This document shows positions 15,812-20,249 of a DNA stretch of 20,249 nucleotides, one piece after another; the stretch's first letter is position 1, and every line of letters starts with the position of its first letter. The DNA is from an uncultured beta proteobacterium (GTDB lineage: Bacteria > Pseudomonadota > Gammaproteobacteria > Burkholderiales > Rhodocyclaceae), in the NCBI GenBank assembly GCA_903910495.1, contig CAIVZW010000495.1, forward strand, positions 1-20,249, given 5' to 3'. Position numbers and translations under genes: made by a program. The notes below the pieces were generated by a model. That model saw nothing but the letters and a program-made list of their open reading frames with translations, had not been told where the DNA came from and did no database searches.

Positions 15812-16320
15812 CAGGTGGAACGGTACCTTCCGATTCTCTTGATGTACCAGGCCGAAGGGCGTTTCGGCCAACTGGGAACACCGTGCCGCTGCTGGGTCTC
15901 AAACCGGTGGTGCCCGGTTCTCGGCGCACGTTTGGAACGCAAACCCTTATGCCTTCAGCACCGTCAGCCCGCACGATGGCGACATGGTCCGTCTGGTGTT
16001 GCTGTGAGTGAACACCGCCGCGATGTCGATCATTCTGGCCGAGGTGGCCCGGCGGCATCGCTGCGAGTTCGTTCTCGTGGTCATCGATCAAGCGGGCGGG
16101 CACGTTGCCGATGATTTGGTCGTACCAGACAATATGCGTTTCTTGTGCTTGCCACACGGCAGCCAGGAACTCAACCCTGCCGAGCACGTGTGGGAAGCTT
16201 TGCGCGAAAGGTGTTCGCCAATTATGTATTCAAAGATCTTGACGCCTATGAAAACGTAGTGCGCGACGACCTTGCTGCTTTGGAATCCGATCATGACCTA
16301 CTTCAGTCATTGAAAAAAAA
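15812..16320 (+). mobile_element. Decayed IS630-family transposase remnant
   Basis: Pieces of one DDE transposase appear in order in changing frames. MYQAEGRFGQLGTPCRCW comes first (frame of 15815), then YAFSTVSPHDGDMVRLVLL ending in TGA. Next are VNTAAMSIILAEVARRH, CEFVLVVIDQAGGHVADD and LPHGSQELNPAEHVWEALRE (frame of 16008). The last piece is FANYVFKDLDAYENVVRDDL with AALESDHDLLQSL (frame of 16145). At least two frameshifts and one stop destroy it. The first catalytic Asp of the usual DEGRFG motif reads AEGRFG. The N-terminal helix-turn-helix part is missing. The second Asp (VIDQAG) and the final Glu (LNPAEHVW) remain. No terminal repeats or TA duplication were found. Confidence 0.85.
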
Positions 16321-16637
16321 CATTGTCTCAGCAAGAAGCTGTTTCAACCAATCTGTGACTAGTGCATTGCCTCAGCATGAACAAAAATTGCCTTGTAACG
16401 TGTATGTAGTTAGCAGGGTAAGTTGCAGTAGAAATTGGCATAAGCGTTCGGAATAGAACGATCTTCTGTAGAGACAATATCCTCTTCCTCAAGGAGTAAG
16501 AAATAAATCACAATTTTTTATCAGCATTTGAGCAGTAGCAACTTTATATTTTCACGACGCGCATCAAGCCATTTATAAGAAAAAGTAGAACATTTTCAGC
16601 CACATTGACCTGAATTAACCTCCAAGGATAAATCGCC
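16321..16637. other. AT-rich leader region before zwf
   Basis: These 317 bases separate the IS630 remnant from zwf and are strongly AT-rich, especially 16500-16620. The open frame from the transposase remnant runs to 16456 without recognisable similarity. AT-rich DNA just before the gene probably holds the zwf promoter, but no -35/-10 pair stood out. AAGGA at 16624-16628 is the likely zwf ribosome site. Confidence 0.5.
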
Positions 16638-18113
16638 ATGGAATGCCCAATCGATTCTCATGCCTACGTAATTTTCGGCGCAACCGGAAATCTCTCTACT
16701 GGAAAGCTGTTGCCAGCCTTGTACCAACTCCACTGCCTTGGATATCTGGGACCGAATGTGAAAATTCTCGGATGCGGACGTACTCTTTATGAGCGTGACG
16801 CCTGGCGCGAGTTTGTACGCAAGCTGTTGCTCGAAGTAGCTTCTGGCAATGACAAGGTACTCGACGACTTCATCAGTCGCCTCGATTACTTGGCCGGGAG
16901 CCTGAACGATACAAGCTTCTATGAAAAGCTTGGTGCCTGGGTTGGGGAAGGAAAATGCGCTTGCAATGTGATCTATTACCTTTCAGTCAGTCCAGAACTG
17001 TACGTTCCGGTTACCGTGGGGCTGGCGCAAAGCGGTTTGCTCAAAGAAAACAACGGTTGGCGACGAATGGTGATCGAGAAGCCCTTTGGACATGATCTGC
17101 AATCGGCTTGTGAGTTACAGAACGAACTTAATATCCATCTGGAAGAACGGCAGATCTACCGAATCGACCATTATGTTGGTAAAGGATCTGTCCAGAATCT
17201 GCTAGTGCTGCGCTTTGCCAACCTGATTCTCGAACCGATGTGGAACCGCCATTACATCGACCATGTGCAGATCACACACGCCGAAACAGTGGGGGTAGAC
17301 AGCCGGGCCAATTACTATGACCGTAGTGGCGGTGCGACGCGCGACATGATCCAGAGCCACTTGCTGCAAGTCATGGCGTTGCTGGCGATGGAGCCGCCGG
17401 TGTCGCTTGAGGCTGAGTCCTTGCGCGACGAAAAGGTCAAGGTACTAAGATCGATCCGACCCATCGCTTTGTCGGAAGCCCCAGAATTTCCCAGCAATGC
17501 TGTGCGTGCCCAGTATGCCGGTTATCAGCAGGAAGAGGGCGTTGTGGCTGGAAGTTATACGGAAACGTATGCTGCGCTTAAGCTTTATGTAGACAATTGG
17601 CGCTGGCGGGATGTGCCGTTCTACTTACGCACTGGAAAACGGCTCAAAGAGTATCGATCGATGGTTGCTGTGCGTTTTAAGGAGCCGCCAATACAGTTTT
17701 TCAACGAAAGTTCCCCTGCAGCCGATGCGAACTGGCTACTAATTGGCATTCAGCCAGACAATGTCGTACGCCTAGAGGTTTCTGCCAGAGTTCCGGGCAT
17801 GGAAACACGCACACGTCAGATATCAATGGATGCTTCTGTCGGTAACCCGGGAGAGCGCAAGGCAGATGCTTACGAGAATTTGCTGCTGGATGTTATTCAA
17901 GGGAATCGATCGTTGTTTCTGCGATATGACGAAGTGACGGCAGCGTGGAATGTAATCGATCCGGTGATGCGATCATGGGAAAACGATGAGCGGCCGCCAC
18001 TAAAATATCCAGTGGGTAGCTGGGGTCCTAATGCCGCTAGTCAGCTTTTTGGACAATCCGGTCGGAAGTGGCGGCATAACTTGAATTGCAATGACCACCT
18101 GAATGGCGAATGA
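16638..18113 (+). CDS. zwf: Glucose-6-phosphate 1-dehydrogenase
   Basis: The 491-residue enzyme oxidises glucose 6-phosphate to 6-phosphogluconolactone and reduces NADP or NAD, the first step of the oxidative pentose phosphate pathway. The coenzyme loop is GATGNLS (residues 14-20), with N where many family members have D in GxxGDL. EKPFG (147-151) contributes K148. RIDHYVGK (175-182) includes the substrate-binding His-Tyr pair and Lys. YDRSGGATRDMIQSHLLQ, FYLRTGKRL and the C-terminal KADAYENLLLDVIQGN are also typical. Length is the same as many proteobacterial enzymes. The ATG follows AAGGA by 9 bases. Codon usage is more AT-rich than in gnd. Its own long leader after an IS remnant suggests separate transcription from pgi-pgl. 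Confidence 0.96.
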   Translation: MECPIDSHAYVIFGATGNLSTGKLLPALYQLHCLGYLGPNVKILGCGRTLYERDAWREFVRKLLLEVASGNDKVLDDFISRLDYLAGSLNDTSFYEKLGAWVGEGKCACNVIYYLSVSPELYVPVTVGLAQSGLLKENNGWRRMVIEKPFGHDLQSACELQNELNIHLEERQIYRIDHYVGKGSVQNLLVLRFANLILEPMWNRHYIDHVQITHAETVGVDSRANYYDRSGGATRDMIQSHLLQVMALLAMEPPVSLEAESLRDEKVKVLRSIRPIALSEAPEFPSNAVRAQYAGYQQEEGVVAGSYTETYAALKLYVDNWRWRDVPFYLRTGKRLKEYRSMVAVRFKEPPIQFFNESSPAADANWLLIGIQPDNVVRLEVSARVPGMETRTRQISMDASVGNPGERKADAYENLLLDVIQGNRSLFLRYDEVTAAWNVIDPVMRSWENDERPPLKYPVGSWGPNAASQLFGQSGRKWRHNLNCNDHLNGE

Positions 18114-18167
18114 TGGTGTTGGCCGCTATTAGCTAACTCATAGAAGTCTTCATCTCTGAATGTGGTC

Positions 18168-18192
18168 AGCCGGGCTAATCCCCGGTTGTTTT
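18168..18192 (+). terminator. Candidate intrinsic terminator downstream of zwf
   Basis: AGCCGGG (18168-18174) pairs with CCCGGTT (18181-18187), allowing one G-T pair, around a 6-base loop. GTTTT follows. The stem is short and the T-tract is interrupted, so termination may be weak. The position, 55 bases after the zwf stop, is appropriate. Confidence 0.45.
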
Positions 18193-18414
18193 CTGCGCTT
18201 TGTCGTGATGCTGAATGACTTGCATCCGCTTGCTATCCTTCCCGTGCTCAGAATGCATGCCACTGCAAAATGTGCTTGCGGGTTGGTGGCTGGTTTAAAG
18301 CCCGCGAAACTTCATCCGATTTCGACATTATCGGAGCCATGGTCAAGGGCATCAGTTATCGGAATGCGAAGGTATTTTTTCTATTTCTGGTGTTCCGGAA
18401 CGACGTGCGATCGA

Positions 18415-18443
18415 TTGTTAAATATATCTAATGCATAAGTAAT
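18415..18443 (+). promoter_or_regulatory. Weak candidate promoter for gnd
   Basis: TTGTTA (18415-18420) and AGTAAT (18438-18443) are separated by 17 bases, each matching four of six consensus positions. They lie in an AT-rich patch about 40 bases before the gnd start and after a candidate terminator. This is plausible but not strong. Confidence 0.3.
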
Positions 18444-18479
18444 ATTCGAAGCGTTGCCTCTTTACTGAAAGGAAATAGA

Positions 18480-19952
<1,473 letters not shown>

Positions 19953-20126
19953 GCGCGATTGAGACAGAATTACCAGACAGGGCGCATGTGTTTTGATCGA
20001 GCAGTCAGGTTTTCTTCTGCCACAAAATTCAGTCTCTTGCGTCGTGGAATGCTCCGAAGCCTAAGTGTACAGGTTATTCTCAATAAGCCAAGGAGCCTCA
20101 ACGTGGCCTGTTGCGAGTTTTCAAGT

Positions 20127-20159
20127 TGTCCGGTTCTGTAGCACGCCATCTGTCCGGTT
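20127..20159. repeat. Two direct copies of TGTCCGGTT near the right-hand transposase
   Basis: TGTCCGGTT occurs at 20127-20135 and again at 20151-20159, 24 bases apart, just upstream of the partial transposase gene. Repeats of this kind near an insertion-sequence end often form part of the transposase-binding terminus, but the element's other end is outside the window, so the true terminus cannot be set. Confidence 0.5.
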
Positions 20160-20186
20160 GTCATAGTGCCCTGAAGGGGGTGCGAG

Positions 20187-20249
20187 ATGAGACGGATGGA
20201 ATTGCTACAGGAGATCCGGAAGATGAGATTTGAAGAAGCGTATGCAGGA
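20187..20249 (+). CDS. N-terminus of a probable ISNCY-family transposase (cut off by window end)
   Basis: Only 21 codons are present, starting MRRMELLQEIRKMRFEEAYA. The ELLQEIRKMRFEE pattern is one I recall from the start of ISNCY-type transposases, where a helix-turn-helix domain would follow. AGGGGG lies about 6 bases before the ATG at 20187; a second in-frame ATG at 20196 is also possible. The left end of the element probably falls between gnd and this gene, near the TGTCCGGTT repeats. With so few residues, the assignment is tentative. Confidence 0.5.
   Translation, partial: MRRMELLQEIRKMRFEEAYAG

Larger units (their letters stand above)
18114..18479. other. Intergenic region between zwf and gnd
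   Basis: This 366-base interval contains a candidate terminator (18168-18192) and a weak candidate promoter (18415-18443), so gnd may be a separate transcription unit. The 92-codon open frame at 18160-18438 shows no family similarity and no ribosome site, and I do not call it a gene. Other short open stretches look accidental. Confidence 0.5.

Noticed and set aside
18160..18438. 92-codon open frame between zwf and gnd
   Set aside because: No ribosome site and no recognisable domain; it overlaps both the candidate terminator and the candidate gnd promoter.

Overview
The window looks like accessory chromosomal DNA from a Gram-negative proteobacterium. My best guess is a betaproteobacterium, judging from protein style only; no rRNA, tRNA or other phylogenetic marker is present. 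Base and codon usage change sharply from gene to gene, and the region is littered with insertion-sequence remnants, so it reads as a patchwork assembled by transfer and rearrangement.

Left edge (1-1277, minus strand): the N-terminal part of a DeoR-type repressor, a small DUF2798-like membrane protein, and the last ~78 codons of a RuBisCO-like protein. The 5' side of that fragment has been replaced by the broken tail of an IS1380-type transposase. This looks like the ruined end of a sugar-acid type operon.

Catabolic block (1296-9546): a LysR regulator is divergent from a plus-strand operon. The operon encodes a zinc-dependent medium-chain alcohol dehydrogenase, the FAD subunit of a molybdenum hydroxylase, a protein fusing the [2Fe-2S] domain to the first half of the molybdopterin domain, a separate second half of the molybdopterin domain, and a ThDP-dependent enzyme of the acetolactate synthase/IolD superfamily. 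The logic suggests oxidation of an alcohol, oxidation or hydroxylation of the product, then ThDP-dependent C-C chemistry on a dicarbonyl or ketose-like intermediate. The substrate cannot be read from sequence.

Pentose-phosphate block (9944-19952): six plus-strand genes encode transketolase, transaldolase, glucose-6-phosphate isomerase, 6-phosphogluconolactonase, glucose-6-phosphate dehydrogenase and 6-phosphogluconate dehydrogenase. They cover the oxidative branch plus the carbon-rearranging enzymes and Pgi, enough for much of a cyclic NADPH-producing route; ribose-5-phosphate isomerase and ribulose-5-phosphate epimerase are not in the window. Most genes are separated by long gaps. A decayed IS630-family transposase lies between pgl and zwf, and GC-rich tkt and gnd flank more AT-rich genes. 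The block looks assembled stepwise rather than inherited as one tight operon.

Right edge: the first codons of what looks like an ISNCY-family transposase, cut off by the window end. I saw no CRISPR array, RNA gene, toxin-antitoxin pair or defence system. The most unusual items are the fused-then-split molybdenum hydroxylase, its synonymous-only C-terminal tandem duplication, the RuBisCO-like/IS junction, and the mosaic pentose-phosphate island next to an uncharacterised ThDP pathway.
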